Shown: positions 52,501 through 62,253 of the stretch, one piece after another
Position numbering within the stretch: the first letter of the stretch is position 1
Layout: each line of letters begins with the position of its first letter
Source of the DNA: Agrobacterium vitis
Lineage (GTDB): Bacteria > Pseudomonadota > Alphaproteobacteria > Rhizobiales > Rhizobiaceae
Direction: 5' to 3'
Assembly (NCBI RefSeq): GCF_014926405.1
Contig: NZ_JACXXJ020000005.1
Span: 625,001-689,000 of the forward strand
Length of the DNA stretch: 64,000 nt
The notes under the pieces: generated by a model
Told to the model about the DNA's origin: nothing
What the model saw: the letters and a program-made list of their open reading frames with translations, nothing else
The model's database searches: none
Made by a program: the position numbers and the translations under genes

Positions 52501-53442
52501 TCACCCCTTCGGCAGCAGCAGATCGGTGATCAGTCCATAATGGTTGGAGCCGAAATTCGAGGGAATGCGTGACAGCTTCGCCGCCATCAGCGGGCTGCGG
52601 ATGAAAATATGGTCGATCGGCACGCCGAAGGCGCCGCCGATGATGGGCCAGGTGGCGGGTTCTAACCCGGTCGTGGTCATGCCGGTGATTTTCAGCAGTT
52701 TCTGCATGTCGGGTGCCAGCGTCGAGGCATTGAAATCACCGGCCAGCAGGAGAGGGCCATCGATGCCGCTCAAGACGTCGCCCAGCTCTCCCAGTTCCTC
52801 CATGTGGTAGCCGTCGAAATAGGGCTTGCTCAAATGGGCGGCTGCCAGATGCAAGGCGGTGCCGCCGACTTGGATTTTCGCCATGGCGAACCGGTCGCGC
52901 CTGAGGTCGCTGAGATTGCCGACATAGACCATGTCGAGCGGATATTTCGAGAGGATCATCAGGTCGCAGGTCGGCGTGTGCTCGCCGCAGCCGATTCGGT
53001 AGGGATAGGTCTTGGCGAGCCGGTCGAGATGCAGGGAAACGGGGGCAGCCTCCATCACATAGGCGACATCCGCCCCCGATTCGAGAATGTAATCGGTGAT
53101 CGCACCGCCGTTTTCCAGGTTGTCACCCAGCACGTTGAAGGACAGAACCCTGAACGGCTGCATACGCGCCAGATCGATCGGGGGTGTTGGCGGCAGGGTG
53201 GCCCAGATCATCCAGACGGCATGACCAGCAATAAAAACTGTGGCGGCCAGAAGGGTCATGGTGAACAGGCCCGGGCGTAGCGCCAGGCAGAACAGCGCCA
53301 TGAGCAGCATGGCCAGCCCGGCGTGAAGCTGGAGACTATAGATCACTCCCGCACCCCAGAAATTGGTGGCGTAACGCAGGGCAAACAGGCCAAGGGCAAG
53401 CACGAGCAGGGTTGCCATAATGTGCAGCAGCATCGATTTCAT
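52501..53442 (-). CDS. Endonuclease/exonuclease/phosphatase-fold membrane protein
   Basis: A 313-residue protein. Three N-terminal transmembrane segments (residues about 5-23, 34-54, 60-80) are followed by an EEP domain with the motifs SFNVLGDN, LLAGDFNAS and DHIFIRS and the final SNHYGLITDLLL. The catalytic Asn, Asp and His residues are present. Such proteins are membrane-anchored phosphodiesterases of unknown substrate. The ATG at 53442 begins MKSMLLHIM. Confidence 0.87.
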   Translation of the reverse strand: MKSMLLHIMATLLVLALGLFALRYATNFWGAGVIYSLQLHAGLAMLLMALFCLALRPGLFTMTLLAATVFIAGHAVWMIWATLPPTPPIDLARMQPFRVLSFNVLGDNLENGGAITDYILESGADVAYVMEAAPVSLHLDRLAKTYPYRIGCGEHTPTCDLMILSKYPLDMVYVGNLSDLRRDRFAMAKIQVGGTALHLAAAHLSKPYFDGYHMEELGELGDVLSGIDGPLLLAGDFNASTLAPDMQKLLKITGMTTTGLEPATWPIIGGAFGVPIDHIFIRSPLMAAKLSRIPSNFGSNHYGLITDLLLPKG

Positions 53443-54129
53443 CTTCTTGCCTTTTGCGGAATTGCAGTGTCATGCAGCCTATAGGGTGTCGACTGCGTTT
53501 CTATAACGCTTTCTAATTGTTGCATGATTTATCTTTAAGCCGATTCTGGTTGCCAGCACCATGCATACGGCCTGTCAGATGGCTCAGAACGTGATTTCTG
53601 AAAAAGACGATATCCGGCAATCAAGCTTGCACCCTTGGGCTTTATAACGAGACTGCCAAAATCCCGAGGTCAACTCACAACGATTACACATGCAGATCAC
53701 GAAAATTTTGCAGCGCAACAGTCATTTGCGCATTGCACAAGTCTTGACTTTTTTCAAATCAGGTTGGCAGCCAAAAGCGTGAAAAACAGGGCTCTTCTCG
53801 TGTCCTGGCTCTTGATAAAGCGCAAATCCCTGCAATTGCAGGGGAATTTTTATCCCTGGTTTTCCTAAAGTTTTCCGCGACATGTTGCCTCTCATGCGGT
53901 TGAACACTGGACAGATTTCACCAGCGCGCATAGAAATTGACTTGGAGGCGGAGAATCCATGGCGATTTTGTGGCGTCATGGATGCCGTCAGGGGGACCGC
54001 TGCCGTAGGACCTGCTCGTCGAACGGGTATTGCGGTGGATGAAAAGTGATCGAGCGTCCTTTGCGGGTGAGAGTGACCCATGGCGCTCCAACGGTTTGTC
54101 GCAGGCGATGCGAAGAGGATGGTTTGACC
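53443..54129. other. Intergenic region before petABC, with a perfect palindrome
   Basis: About 690 bp without a supportable gene. A 16-bp perfect palindrome, CCCTGCAATTGCAGGG (53828-53843), is followed by GAATTTTTAT and may terminate transcription or act as a regulatory site. The petABC promoter must lie in this region, but I cannot assign one. Confidence 0.5.
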
Positions 54130-54726
54130 GTGAGCGAACACAATACACAGACTGAAACTGCGGGCGGAGGCATGGGCGCGGGCGAGCCGACGCGCCGCGA
54201 CTTCCTTTATCTCGCCACCGGCATGGCGGGCGCAGTTGGCGTTGCGGCTGTGGCCTGGCCCTTTATCGACCAGATGCGGCCCGATGCCTCGACCCTGGCT
54301 TTGGCCTCTATCGAGGTGGATGTCTCGGCGCTTCAGCCGGGCATGTCGCTGACGGTCAAGTGGCGCGGCAAGCCGGTCTTCATCCGCAACCGCACCGACA
54401 AGGAAGTGGAAGAGGCCAAGGGCGTGCCGATTGCCCAGCTGAAGGACCCGGTGGCGCGCAACGCCAATGCCGGCGACGACGCCCAGGCGACGGATCTTGC
54501 CCGCTCGGCGGGGCAGGGCAAGGAAAACTGGATCGTGATGATCGGCTCCTGCACCCATCTCGGCTGCGTACCGCTCGGTCAGGCCGGGGAATATGGCGGG
54601 TGGTTCTGTCCCTGCCATGGCTCGGTCTACGATACGGCCGGCCGTATCCGCAAAGGTCCGGCGCCGGAAAACCTGCATATTCCAAATTATGGGTTCGTAT
54701 CCAATACCGTGATCAAGATCGGCTGA
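54130..54726 (+). CDS. petA: Ubiquinol-cytochrome c reductase iron-sulfur subunit (Rieske)
   Basis: A 198-residue Rieske subunit of the cytochrome bc1 complex. A Tat-type signal/anchor is seen as [23 protein letters not shown]. The [2Fe-2S] ligands are in CTHLGC (about 140-145) and CPCHGS (about 160-165). The GTG at 54130 is preferred because GAGG precedes it and the family begins soon before the Tat motif; a start at 54046 would add 28 unlikely residues. It heads the operon with petB and petC. Confidence 0.96.
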   Translation: MSEHNTQTETAGGGMGAGEPTRRDFLYLATGMAGAVGVAAVAWPFIDQMRPDASTLALASIEVDVSALQPGMSLTVKWRGKPVFIRNRTDKEVEEAKGVPIAQLKDPVARNANAGDDAQATDLARSAGQGKENWIVMIGSCTHLGCVPLGQAGEYGGWFCPCHGSVYDTAGRIRKGPAPENLHIPNYGFVSNTVIKIG

Positions 54727-54739
54727 GGGGGAGAGATTG

Positions 54740-56008
54740 ATGAGTGGGCATTCCAGTTACCAGCCTTCGAGCGGGCTGACACGGTGGATCGATCAGCGGC
54801 TACCCTTGCCGCGCTTGGTCTATGACAGTTTCATTGCTTTTCCCGTGCCGCGCAATCTGAACTACGCCTATACATTCGGCGCCATGCTGGCGGTGATGCT
54901 GATCGTGCAGATCCTGACCGGCGTCGTGCTGGCCATGCATTATACCGCTGAAACCACGGTCGCCTTCAATTCCGTCGAAAAGATCATGCGCGACGTCAAT
55001 CATGGTTGGCTGCTGCGCTATATGCATGCCAATGGCGCGTCCTTCTTCTTCATCGCCGTCTATCTGCATATCGCCCGTGGCCTTTACTACGGCTCCTACA
55101 AGGCACCTCGCGAAATCCTCTGGATTCTCGGCGTGGTGATCTTCCTTTTGATGATGGCAACTGCCTTCATGGGTTACGTTCTGCCCTGGGGCCAGATGTC
55201 CTTCTGGGGGGCGACTGTTATCACCGGCTTCTTCTCGGCCTTTCCTTATGTGGGCGAGTGGATCCAGACCTTCCTGCTTGGCGGCTTCGCCGTCGATCAG
55301 CCAACGCTGAACCGCTTCTTCTCGCTGCATTACCTGCTGCCCTTCATGATCGCAGGCGTGGTTATCCTGCATATCTGGGCACTGCATGTCACCGGACAGA
55401 CCAATCCGACCGGGGTTGAGGTGAAGTCAAAGACCGACACGGTGCCGTTTACGCCCTATGCGACGCTGAAGGACGCCTTCGGCGTGTCGATCTTCCTGAT
55501 CGCCTATGCCTGGTTCATCTTCTACATGCCGAACTTCCTTGGCCATCCCGACAACTACATTATGGCCGATCCGCTGAAGACCCCAGCGCATATCGTTCCT
55601 GAATGGTACTTCCTGCCATTCTACGCCATGCTGCGCGCCATCACCTTCAACGTGCTGTTCATCGATTCCAAGCTGGGTGGCGTGCTTGTCATGTTCGGGG
55701 CGATCATCGTCTTGTTCTTCCTGCCCTGGCTGGACACATCCAAGGTGCGTTCTGCCGTTTACCGGCCCTGGTACAAGCTGTTCTTCTGGATCTTTGTCGC
55801 TGATTGCATTCTGCTCGGCTGGCTCGGTTCACGTCAGCCGACGGATACATTCACCACCATGGCGCAGTTCGGTACGCTGTATTACTTCGGCTTTTTCCTG
55901 GTGATCATGCCTCTGCTTGGTCTGCTGGAAACGCCACGGCGGGTTCCGAACTCGATTACCGAGGCTGTTCTGGCCAAGAACGGCAAAACAGCCGAAGCGC
56001 ATGTCTGA
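54740..56008 (+). CDS. petB: Cytochrome b of the bc1 complex
   Basis: A 422-residue protein with eight or so transmembrane helices. The heme-ligand region [27 protein letters not shown], the second ligand pair in [21 protein letters not shown], and the Qo-site PEWY motif ([11 protein letters not shown]) are present. It transfers electrons from ubiquinol within the complex. The ATG at 54740 begins 13 bp after the petA stop, with GGGGGAGAG as ribosome site. Confidence 0.98.
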   Translation: MSGHSSYQPSSGLTRWIDQRLPLPRLVYDSFIAFPVPRNLNYAYTFGAMLAVMLIVQILTGVVLAMHYTAETTVAFNSVEKIMRDVNHGWLLRYMHANGASFFFIAVYLHIARGLYYGSYKAPREILWILGVVIFLLMMATAFMGYVLPWGQMSFWGATVITGFFSAFPYVGEWIQTFLLGGFAVDQPTLNRFFSLHYLLPFMIAGVVILHIWALHVTGQTNPTGVEVKSKTDTVPFTPYATLKDAFGVSIFLIAYAWFIFYMPNFLGHPDNYIMADPLKTPAHIVPEWYFLPFYAMLRAITFNVLFIDSKLGGVLVMFGAIIVLFFLPWLDTSKVRSAVYRPWYKLFFWIFVADCILLGWLGSRQPTDTFTTMAQFGTLYYFGFFLVIMPLLGLLETPRRVPNSITEAVLAKNGKTAEAHV

Positions 56009-56033
56009 GACAGGCAGGGAGAGGATAAACTCA

Positions 56034-56888
56034 ATGAAGAAGCTTGCCACAAGCCTCCTGTCGCTGGCATTCGCCACCGGTCTCGGCTTTTCCGCAGCGC
56101 TTGCGCAGGAACATGCGGAAGGCGAAACGCCCCATTACCCCATTCATAAGCCAGCCCCGGTGGAATGGAGTTTTTCCGGGCCTTTCGGCAAATATGACAA
56201 GGGGCAATTGCAGCGCGGACTGAAGATCTACAAGGAAGTCTGTTCCGCCTGCCATTCCATGAACCTGGTTTCCTTCCGCACGCTGGAAGACCTGGGCTAT
56301 TCGGAAGCGCAGGTGAAGACCTTTGCCGCCGAATACGAAGTGCAGGACGGGCCGAACGCATCCGGCGAAATGTATACCCGCAAGGCCGTGCCTTCGGATC
56401 ATTTCCCGTCGCCCTTCCCCAACCATGAAGCCGCCGCTGCCGCCAATAATGGCGCGGCTCCGCCCGACATGTCGCTGCTTGCCAAGGCACGCGGCATCGA
56501 GCGTGGTTTCCCGACCTTCATCTTCGACATCTTCACGCAATATCAGGAGGGCGGGCCGGATTATATCCACGCGCTGCTGACCGGCTATCAGGACCCACCA
56601 GCTGGCGTGACGGTGGCCGAAGGCACCCATTATAACCCGTATTTCTCTGCCGCCTCGGCACTTGCCATGGCGCCGCCGCTCAGCGAGGGGCAGGTGACCT
56701 ATGACGATGGCGCGCCGCAGACGGTTGACCAATATGCCAAGGACGTCTCGGCTTTCCTGATGTGGGCTGCCGAACCGCATCTGGAAGAACGCAAGCGCAC
56801 TGGCTTCATGGTCATGGTCTTCCTGCTGATCTTCTCCGGCCTGGTCTACCTCACCAAGAAATCGGTTTATGCCAACAAGGAACATTGA
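56034..56888 (+). CDS. petC: Cytochrome c1 of the bc1 complex
   Basis: A 284-residue protein with a signal peptide (MKKLATSLLSLAFATGLGFSAALA). The covalent heme site is CSACH (70-74). A Met ligand is in the later MAPPLSEG, and a C-terminal membrane anchor follows (RTGFMVMVFLLIFSGLVYLTKKSV). The ATG at 56034 is 25 bp after the petB stop, with GGGAGAGGA before it. The operon ends at a strong terminator. Confidence 0.97.
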   Translation: MKKLATSLLSLAFATGLGFSAALAQEHAEGETPHYPIHKPAPVEWSFSGPFGKYDKGQLQRGLKIYKEVCSACHSMNLVSFRTLEDLGYSEAQVKTFAAEYEVQDGPNASGEMYTRKAVPSDHFPSPFPNHEAAAAANNGAAPPDMSLLAKARGIERGFPTFIFDIFTQYQEGGPDYIHALLTGYQDPPAGVTVAEGTHYNPYFSAASALAMAPPLSEGQVTYDDGAPQTVDQYAKDVSAFLMWAAEPHLEERKRTGFMVMVFLLIFSGLVYLTKKSVYANKEH

Positions 56889-56913
56889 TTTCTCCTTGGT
56901 ATGACGCAAATTC

Positions 56914-56950
56914 GCACAAGGCGGCCTTCGGGCCGCCTTGTGCTGTTTTT
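56914..56950 (+). terminator. Intrinsic terminator of petABC
   Basis: A perfect 13-bp GC-rich stem (GCACAAGGCGGCC with GGCCGCCTTGTGC) around a TTCG tetraloop, followed by TGTTTTT. It lies 26 bp after the petC stop. Confidence 0.95.
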
Positions 56951-57084
56951 GTGAATGTGTTGATCAAGATAGAGGGCTTGTCTGCGATCACATTGCCTCT
57001 GGACAGCGTCTTAAATCCATTTCGATTTCAGGAAGAATGCAGTAGGGTCCGGCGCAACTAGAAATTCCGTCAGCCGGGCAGACC

Positions 57085-57627
57085 ATGACACAGATTTCCC
57101 AGGAACTTTCCGCCGCCATCCGCTCCATTCCGGACTATCCCAAGCCTGGCATCGTGTTTCGCGATATCACCACGCTGCTCGGCAATCCGCGCGCTTTTCG
57201 CCGCGCCGTCGATGAGCTGGTGCAACCCTATGCCGGGTTGAAGATCGACAAGATCGCCGGCATGGAGGCTCGCGGCTTCATTCTGGGCGGGGCGGTGGCG
57301 CATCAGCTGTCTGCTGGTTTCGTGCCGATCCGCAAGAAGGGCAAGCTGCCGCACACGACGGTGCGGATCGCCTATAGCCTGGAATATGGCGTGGACGAGA
57401 TGGAAATGCATGTCGATGCCGTGCAGCCCGGCGAGAAGGTCATTCTGGTCGATGACCTGATCGCCACCGGTGGCACCGCCGTCGGCGCGGTGCAGCTACT
57501 GCGTCAGATCGGCGCCGACGTCGTCTCCGCCTGTTTCGTCATCGACCTGCCGGATCTCGGCGGCCGCAAGAAGCTGGAAGCGCTAGGCGTCGAGGTGCGC
57601 ACGCTGGTGGAATTTTCCGGGCATTGA
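57085..57627 (+). CDS. apt: Adenine phosphoribosyltransferase
   Basis: A 180-residue enzyme that salvages adenine to AMP with PRPP. The PRPP-binding motif is [17 protein letters not shown] (about residues 118-134). The adenine-binding FRDITTLL (25-32) and [14 protein letters not shown] regions are typical. Length is normal. It follows petABC after the terminator, so it has its own promoter. Confidence 0.97.
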   Translation: MTQISQELSAAIRSIPDYPKPGIVFRDITTLLGNPRAFRRAVDELVQPYAGLKIDKIAGMEARGFILGGAVAHQLSAGFVPIRKKGKLPHTTVRIAYSLEYGVDEMEMHVDAVQPGEKVILVDDLIATGGTAVGAVQLLRQIGADVVSACFVIDLPDLGGRKKLEALGVEVRTLVEFSGH

Positions 57628-57644
57628 TCGCTGAGCGGGCTTTG

Positions 57645-58256
57645 TTATCGCTCGGCGAGTGCCAGTCTAATACTCATCAACAGGAATGCAGCGGAAAAGC
57701 TCCTGTAGAGGCCCTTTACCGCTCTGGGCTTTGAGATGATGTGATCGCGCAGTCTGCTTGCCAGGCCGCCATAGATGGCGAAGACGACGAATGTCATCGC
57801 CATGAAAATGCTTGAGCAGAGGGCAAACTGCCTGACGGCGAACGGGTCGTTGCCGTGAACGAATTGCGGCAGAAATGCCAGGAAGAACAGAGATAGTTTT
57901 GGGTTCAGCAAGTTGATCAGGACTGCTTTTCCTATAATCCGCCCGGCACGGTCATGCCGGCGCGGCTCCTGGCTCATATTGATCTCGCTTACGCGCCAAA
58001 GGCCAATCGCCATGTACAGCAGATAGGCGACACCGGCGATCTTGACGGACTGGAATAGGGTTTCATTGGTCGCAAGGATTGCTGCGAGCCCAAGGCTGGC
58101 TGCTGCCATATGGGGCAGAATGCCGAGCGTGCAGCCGAAGGCGGCAATGGTTGCATCTCGCCATCCGCCGGACAGCGCCACACTCAGGGTGTAAAGCGCC
58201 CCGGTGCCGGGTGTTGCGACGATGATGAAGGATGTCAGATAAAAATCCAGGGGCAT
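57645..58256 (-). CDS. LysE/RhtB family amino-acid exporter
   Basis: A 203-residue membrane protein with six predicted helices. It shows the family's TPGTGALYTLSVALSGGWRDA near the start, LPHMAAASLGLAAILA and NLLNPKLSLFFLAFLPQFV in the middle. Members export amino acids or their derivatives. The substrate is unknown. It converges on apt with 17 bp between stops. Confidence 0.92.
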   Translation of the reverse strand: MPLDFYLTSFIIVATPGTGALYTLSVALSGGWRDATIAAFGCTLGILPHMAAASLGLAAILATNETLFQSVKIAGVAYLLYMAIGLWRVSEINMSQEPRRHDRAGRIIGKAVLINLLNPKLSLFFLAFLPQFVHGNDPFAVRQFALCSSIFMAMTFVVFAIYGGLASRLRDHIISKPRAVKGLYRSFSAAFLLMSIRLALAER

Positions 58257-58341
58257 GATGGACGAGACCGGGTTGTGTTGATCCTTCCGCTTTTTTAGCT
58301 GTCGCCTGGGCTTTTGGTCTTGAATGGAATTGCAGAGGTTC

Positions 58342-59133
58342 TCAGGCGCGAAATGCGGCAGGCGTCAGCCCGTAGCGGCGTTTGAATTCCCGCGTCATGT
58401 GGCTTTGATCAGCATAGCCGCAGGCTGCGGCGATATCGGCCAGGCTGTTCCTGCTCGACAGGATCAGGCGGCGAGCCTGGTTGGCGCGCTGTTGTAGAAT
58501 GAAGGCATGGGGAGTCAGGCCAGTCATTGCCTGGAATGCCCGTAGAGTTTGAAAACGGCTGGCATCGGCAACCTTGGCCAGATCATGCAGCGACGGGTTT
58601 GCCGTTGGATCGTCGAAGATCATTTGCCGTACCCGCTGCATCGAGGGGTGGTCTTTCGGTCGAGGCTGGTTGCTTCGCCAAGCGATCAGCGGTGCAAGCA
58701 AACACAGCAACGATTCTTCAAGGATCATTTCCGCCACGGGATCACTACCTACGCTCATGGCTTGAAAGGCGCGCTGAAAACGAACGGCCAAACCCGGATT
58801 GTCGAAGACGGGTTTCTCGAATTCGACCTGTCCGGTCTCCTGTAAATCCGCCTGCATCTCTTTGAGATACTCTGGCTCCATATAGATCATCAACCATTGC
58901 CTGCCATGCTCTCCGATCGGAGCGCCGTCATGCACTTCGCCAGGATTGACGGTGATGATATTCCCGGGTTCAGCCATGACCTGCCCCCGGCCTGAGGCCG
59001 AAACTTGTGCGCCCTTGACGATCAGCCCGATGCCGAATTCGTCATGCGTATGGCGGGGAAATTTGTGGCTACTATGGGCGCAAACGGCGCGAAGCCGTGG
59101 ATTGGTGGGCCGGAATGCCTGAAAGTCCTGCAT
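58342..59133 (-). CDS. AraC-family transcriptional regulator
   Basis: A 263-residue regulator. An N-terminal cupin-like domain (HSSHKFPRHTHDEFGIGLIVKGAQ, NPGEVHDGAPIG) is followed by two helix-turn-helix motifs (NPSLHDLAKVADASRFQTLRAFQAMTG and NSLADIAAACGYADQSHMTREFKRRYG). The ATG at 59133 has AAGG nine bases upstream; 59142 is the alternative. It lies 14 bp downstream of the glutathione peroxidase gene. LysE-type exporters often lie next to such regulators, so it may control the neighbouring exporter. Confidence 0.92.
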   Translation of the reverse strand: MQDFQAFRPTNPRLRAVCAHSSHKFPRHTHDEFGIGLIVKGAQVSASGRGQVMAEPGNIITVNPGEVHDGAPIGEHGRQWLMIYMEPEYLKEMQADLQETGQVEFEKPVFDNPGLAVRFQRAFQAMSVGSDPVAEMILEESLLCLLAPLIAWRSNQPRPKDHPSMQRVRQMIFDDPTANPSLHDLAKVADASRFQTLRAFQAMTGLTPHAFILQQRANQARRLILSSRNSLADIAAACGYADQSHMTREFKRRYGLTPAAFRA

Positions 59134-59147
59134 CCGGCCCATCCTTG

Positions 59148-59627
59148 TTAACCCTTCACCGCCTTAGCGATATCATCAGCAATTTCCTCCGGTTTGGTGA
59201 TCGGCGCATAGCGGGCAATCGGCATGCCGTCGCGGCCGACCAGAAATTTGGTGAAATTCCATTTGATCGCTTCGGTGCCGAGAATGCCGCGCACTTCGTG
59301 GGTCAGGTATTTGTAGAGAGGATGGGCCTCGTTGCCTTTGACATCAATCTTGGCGAACATCGGGAAGCTGACATTGAAATTCAGGTCGCAGAAGCTGGCG
59401 ATTTCGGCTTCTGATCCCGGTTCCTGACCACCAAACTGGTTGCAGGGAAAGCCGATGATGACGAGATCGTCCTTGAAACGCTTTTGCAGGGTCTCCAGGC
59501 CTTCATATTGCGGTGTGAAGCCGCATTTGCTGGCGGTGTTGACGATCAGGAGCAGTTTTCCGGCAAATTCGGCAAGCTTGCGCTCCCGACCGGTAATATC
59601 CTTGGCTGAAAAATCATGAACGTTCAT
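59148..59627 (-). CDS. Glutathione peroxidase-like (Cys-type)
   Basis: A 159-residue peroxidase that reduces hydroperoxides with thioredoxin or glutathione. The catalytic Cys35 is in NTASKCGFTPQ. The GFPCNQFGGQEPG motif, with the second Cys and Gln, and WNFTKFLV with the Trp/Asn are present. ATG 59627 is chosen because AGGAG lies at the right distance; 59633 is possible. It overlaps the upstream MaoC gene by 14 bp, so it is in the same operon. Confidence 0.93.
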   Translation of the reverse strand: MNVHDFSAKDITGRERKLAEFAGKLLLIVNTASKCGFTPQYEGLETLQKRFKDDLVIIGFPCNQFGGQEPGSEAEIASFCDLNFNVSFPMFAKIDVKGNEAHPLYKYLTHEVRGILGTEAIKWNFTKFLVGRDGMPIARYAPITKPEEIADDIAKAVKG

Positions 59628-60099
59628 TGTCATTCTCCTGTTCGAGCACGGTGCTGACGAAGCGCAGCACCGGCTCGCCCTGTTGGTTCATACCTTCGGC
59701 AACGCTGGCGTGGAGGTGCCAGCCGGGACGCGATCTGAGCGCGCGGCTGTTTTGTGCCGTCAGGCTATAGGTAATATCGTCCCCGGCATAGACCGGTTTC
59801 AGCCATTTCAGGTCTGTAAAGCCGGGCGAGGGGCCAAGCCGTGGCGGTGCCACGCCTTCGGCAATCGCTTTGGTATTGGCTTCGCCCATGAAGTCGAGAA
59901 AGGTTCGCATCCAGACTGAGCAGGTATGCCAGCCAGAGGCGCAGAGACCGCCGAAGACGTAGGACTTCGCCGCTTCCGCATCGACGTGGAAGGGTTGCGG
60001 ATCGAATTTTGTGGCAAAGCGGATGATATCCTCCGCGTTGAAATGGCGGGTGCCGAGCACGACTTTTTGCTCGAAGGGGAACAGGTCAACCATTCTCAT
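59614..60099 (-). CDS. MaoC-family dehydratase
   Basis: A 161-residue single-hotdog protein (R-hydratase-like). The motif FDPQPFHVDAEAAKSYVFGGLCASGWHTCSVWMR carries the catalytic Asp/His pair. It overlaps the upstream MaoC paralog by four bases (ATGA). Substrates are enoyl-CoA type compounds, unresolved. Confidence 0.9.
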   Translation of the reverse strand: MRMVDLFPFEQKVVLGTRHFNAEDIIRFATKFDPQPFHVDAEAAKSYVFGGLCASGWHTCSVWMRTFLDFMGEANTKAIAEGVAPPRLGPSPGFTDLKWLKPVYAGDDITYSLTAQNSRALRSRPGWHLHASVAEGMNQQGEPVLRFVSTVLEQENDNERS

Positions 60100-60566
60100 G
60101 CCACGTCTCCTGCCGCTTGGCGCTGGCGCATCATGGCCGCATTGCGCGCGACGATGACGGTTTCGCCCTTTTGGTTGACCAGTTCATGGCGGCTGGTGAT
60201 GACACCGATTCCCGGGCGCGAGCGCAATGGCCGGGCCTCTTCAACCAGGGAAAAGCCACTCAGGGTATCACCCGCTAGGACCGGCGTTTTCCACTGCACG
60301 AAGTCGATGCCCGGCGCTCCCTCGGAATAGGAGCGCAGGATATAGCTGTCGATCATCATCCGCATCAAAAGTCCGCAGGTATGCCAGCCGGAGGCCGCCA
60401 AGCCGCCGAGAATGCTGGCCTCACCAGCTTCCGCATCGAGATGCATCGGCTGCGGATCGAACTCTGTGGCAAACTCGATAATGTCGTTTAAATCCACCGT
60501 AACGGGGCCAAGCGGCAGGCGTGTACCAACCGGAAAATCTTCAAAATATAATTTATCTGTCTGCAT
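60096..60566 (-). CDS. MaoC-family dehydratase (tandem paralog)
   Basis: A 156-residue single-hotdog protein closely related to the following one. The matching motif is FDPQPMHLDAEAGEASILGGLAASGWHTCGLLMR. It is the first gene of the MaoC-MaoC-glutathione peroxidase chain. The two copies may pair as one heterodimeric hydratase. The substrate is unknown. Confidence 0.9.
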   Translation of the reverse strand: MQTDKLYFEDFPVGTRLPLGPVTVDLNDIIEFATEFDPQPMHLDAEAGEASILGGLAASGWHTCGLLMRMMIDSYILRSYSEGAPGIDFVQWKTPVLAGDTLSGFSLVEEARPLRSRPGIGVITSRHELVNQKGETVIVARNAAMMRQRQAAGDVA

Positions 60567-60614
60567 AATATCCTCTCTGGGCGTATCCGAACCCTAATAG
60601 CACAGATACAAGAA

Positions 60615-62099
60615 TTACGGTGCCGGAGGCGTGCCTGGAGCGGTGCCCGGAATACTGAAAGCATTGCCGTTGACCTTGATCTGGCCGGTGCGATCCGTTT
60701 CCACGTGCCAAAGCAGTTGGCCGTCCTCCTGTGTCTTGGCAAAGCCTTTCGCCATCAGCAGGAAAAATGATGTCTGGCCCAACTCCGGCGTTTGCTTGGC
60801 ATTGGCCTGGAGATAGGCAATGGTCTTGTCGAAATCGCGTGCTGTTACGGTCACGTCGACCAGCGGCTTATCGTTGCCGGTCAGGGCAAAGGTGGTTTTG
60901 CCGGTAACCGCGACGTCATAGAGCGAAGATGTCAGACGGGTGCCGTCATAGGTGATGGTGGCGATGCCATCAGGAAAGAAGCGACGGCTGATTTCGCTCT
61001 TCTGCGGCGGTGTCAGCGAATGGGTTGGATCGTAATCGACATTGTCCATCAGGTAATTGATACCATCCGCCGCGTTGACGGTGGGCACCTTCACTTTGAT
61101 AGTCGAGGTCTGCGGAATGAGCGGCACATAGGCCGCTGGCACAAGGCCCGCTACCATCTGCGGCTCGACGAGATCAAGGCCGAAGCCGAACCGGGCCCCA
61201 TTGCTGATGCCGTCGATCATGGTCTCTATGCCGAAACGCTTGGCGGTGAATGGGCCTTGCGGGGTCTCGACCTGCATATCGTGATAGACAACGGTCTGGG
61301 ACATGGTTTTGAAAAGGGGAAAATTCGAGCGGAACAGCTGGATCAATATGCGCTTTTCAGCCTCATCCATTGGCGACTTGTCCCAGTTCTTGACCAGGAT
61401 CGCGATCATTTTCTGAAGCGGCTGGAAGGCAACGCCTTCGATTTTCACGGAGCTTTCGCCTGAACCGGCGCGGAAACCGGCAGGGTCCGCTTTCGAAGCC
61501 CTGATGGCTTCAACGAGGTTGGTAAATGTGCTAGTGCTGGCAACAGTAATCGTCTTATCACCGTCCTTCGTCCCCTGGACTGTGGAATTGACCGTGTCCA
61601 GGCGTATGTCCGTCGAACTTTCACCCGTCTGCAATCGCAGCCGCATGTCCTCGGCCTTGTAGGTGCCGGACTGTAGATAGGTGATGGTCGGATCGTAGAT
61701 CCCCGTCATGCTGTAGGAATCGACCGAAAAGAGAAAGTCGGTCTTGGTGTCTTTCTCTTTAGTCTGCCCTTTGACATCGATCCCACCGGCCTGGTCGAAT
61801 TGCCACAGGCCACCGTCCAGCGGCCGAATGAGGGATACGATAGGGTTGAGACCCACGGCCTTGGTGAATTTGATCGCCTCCAGTCCGAAGAGCGCAATGG
61901 TATTGACCCGGACCTCATAGGCGCTGTTGCGCGCCCGCACAGTCATGGCGCTCGCGTCCTTGACCATGCCGTCTGGCAGGGTGGACAAAAGCTGCTGCTT
62001 GAGGTCCTTGGCACCTTTCGAGGTAATATCAGCGGCGTTTGCCTGCCCATGCATCAGGACAGCGGATAGAAACAACATAGGCACGGACATCGAACGCAT
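60615..62099 (-). CDS. Large periplasmic protein of unknown function
   Basis: A 494-residue secreted protein with a signal peptide (MRSMSVPMLFLSAVLMHGQANA). The mature part is rich in beta-strand-like segments (for example ATITYDGTRLTSSLYDVAVTGKTTFAL) and ends in a Pro/Ala-rich tail (GTAPGTPPAP). I do not recognise a family; the repeated 'SVD', 'TSTF' and 'VTV' strand patterns recall DUF945-like or AsmA-like envelope proteins, but weakly. The ATG at 62099 has GAGGGGAG seven bases upstream. It stands alone. Confidence 0.75.
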   Translation of the reverse strand: MRSMSVPMLFLSAVLMHGQANAADITSKGAKDLKQQLLSTLPDGMVKDASAMTVRARNSAYEVRVNTIALFGLEAIKFTKAVGLNPIVSLIRPLDGGLWQFDQAGGIDVKGQTKEKDTKTDFLFSVDSYSMTGIYDPTITYLQSGTYKAEDMRLRLQTGESSTDIRLDTVNSTVQGTKDGDKTITVASTSTFTNLVEAIRASKADPAGFRAGSGESSVKIEGVAFQPLQKMIAILVKNWDKSPMDEAEKRILIQLFRSNFPLFKTMSQTVVYHDMQVETPQGPFTAKRFGIETMIDGISNGARFGFGLDLVEPQMVAGLVPAAYVPLIPQTSTIKVKVPTVNAADGINYLMDNVDYDPTHSLTPPQKSEISRRFFPDGIATITYDGTRLTSSLYDVAVTGKTTFALTGNDKPLVDVTVTARDFDKTIAYLQANAKQTPELGQTSFFLLMAKGFAKTQEDGQLLWHVETDRTGQIKVNGNAFSIPGTAPGTPPAP

Positions 62100-62180
62100 G
62101 CTTACTCCCCTCGTTTCAGGAGGCGGTAACCCACACCGCTCCAATGCATTGATATTGCCCAGTTGACCGGCGTTTTAAAG

Positions 62181-62222
62181 GGCAAAATAAAAGCGGGATG
62201 CTTTTGAATGAGCATCCCGCTT
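62181..62222 (-). terminator. Intrinsic terminator of ychF
   Basis: On the minus strand AAGCGGGATGCT and AGCATCCCGCTT form a perfect 12-bp stem with an 8-nt loop, followed by TTATTTTG. It lies 31 bp after the ychF stop. Confidence 0.9.
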
Positions 62223-62253
62223 GTGATTGACTGTTCGACCGTCGCAATATGGA

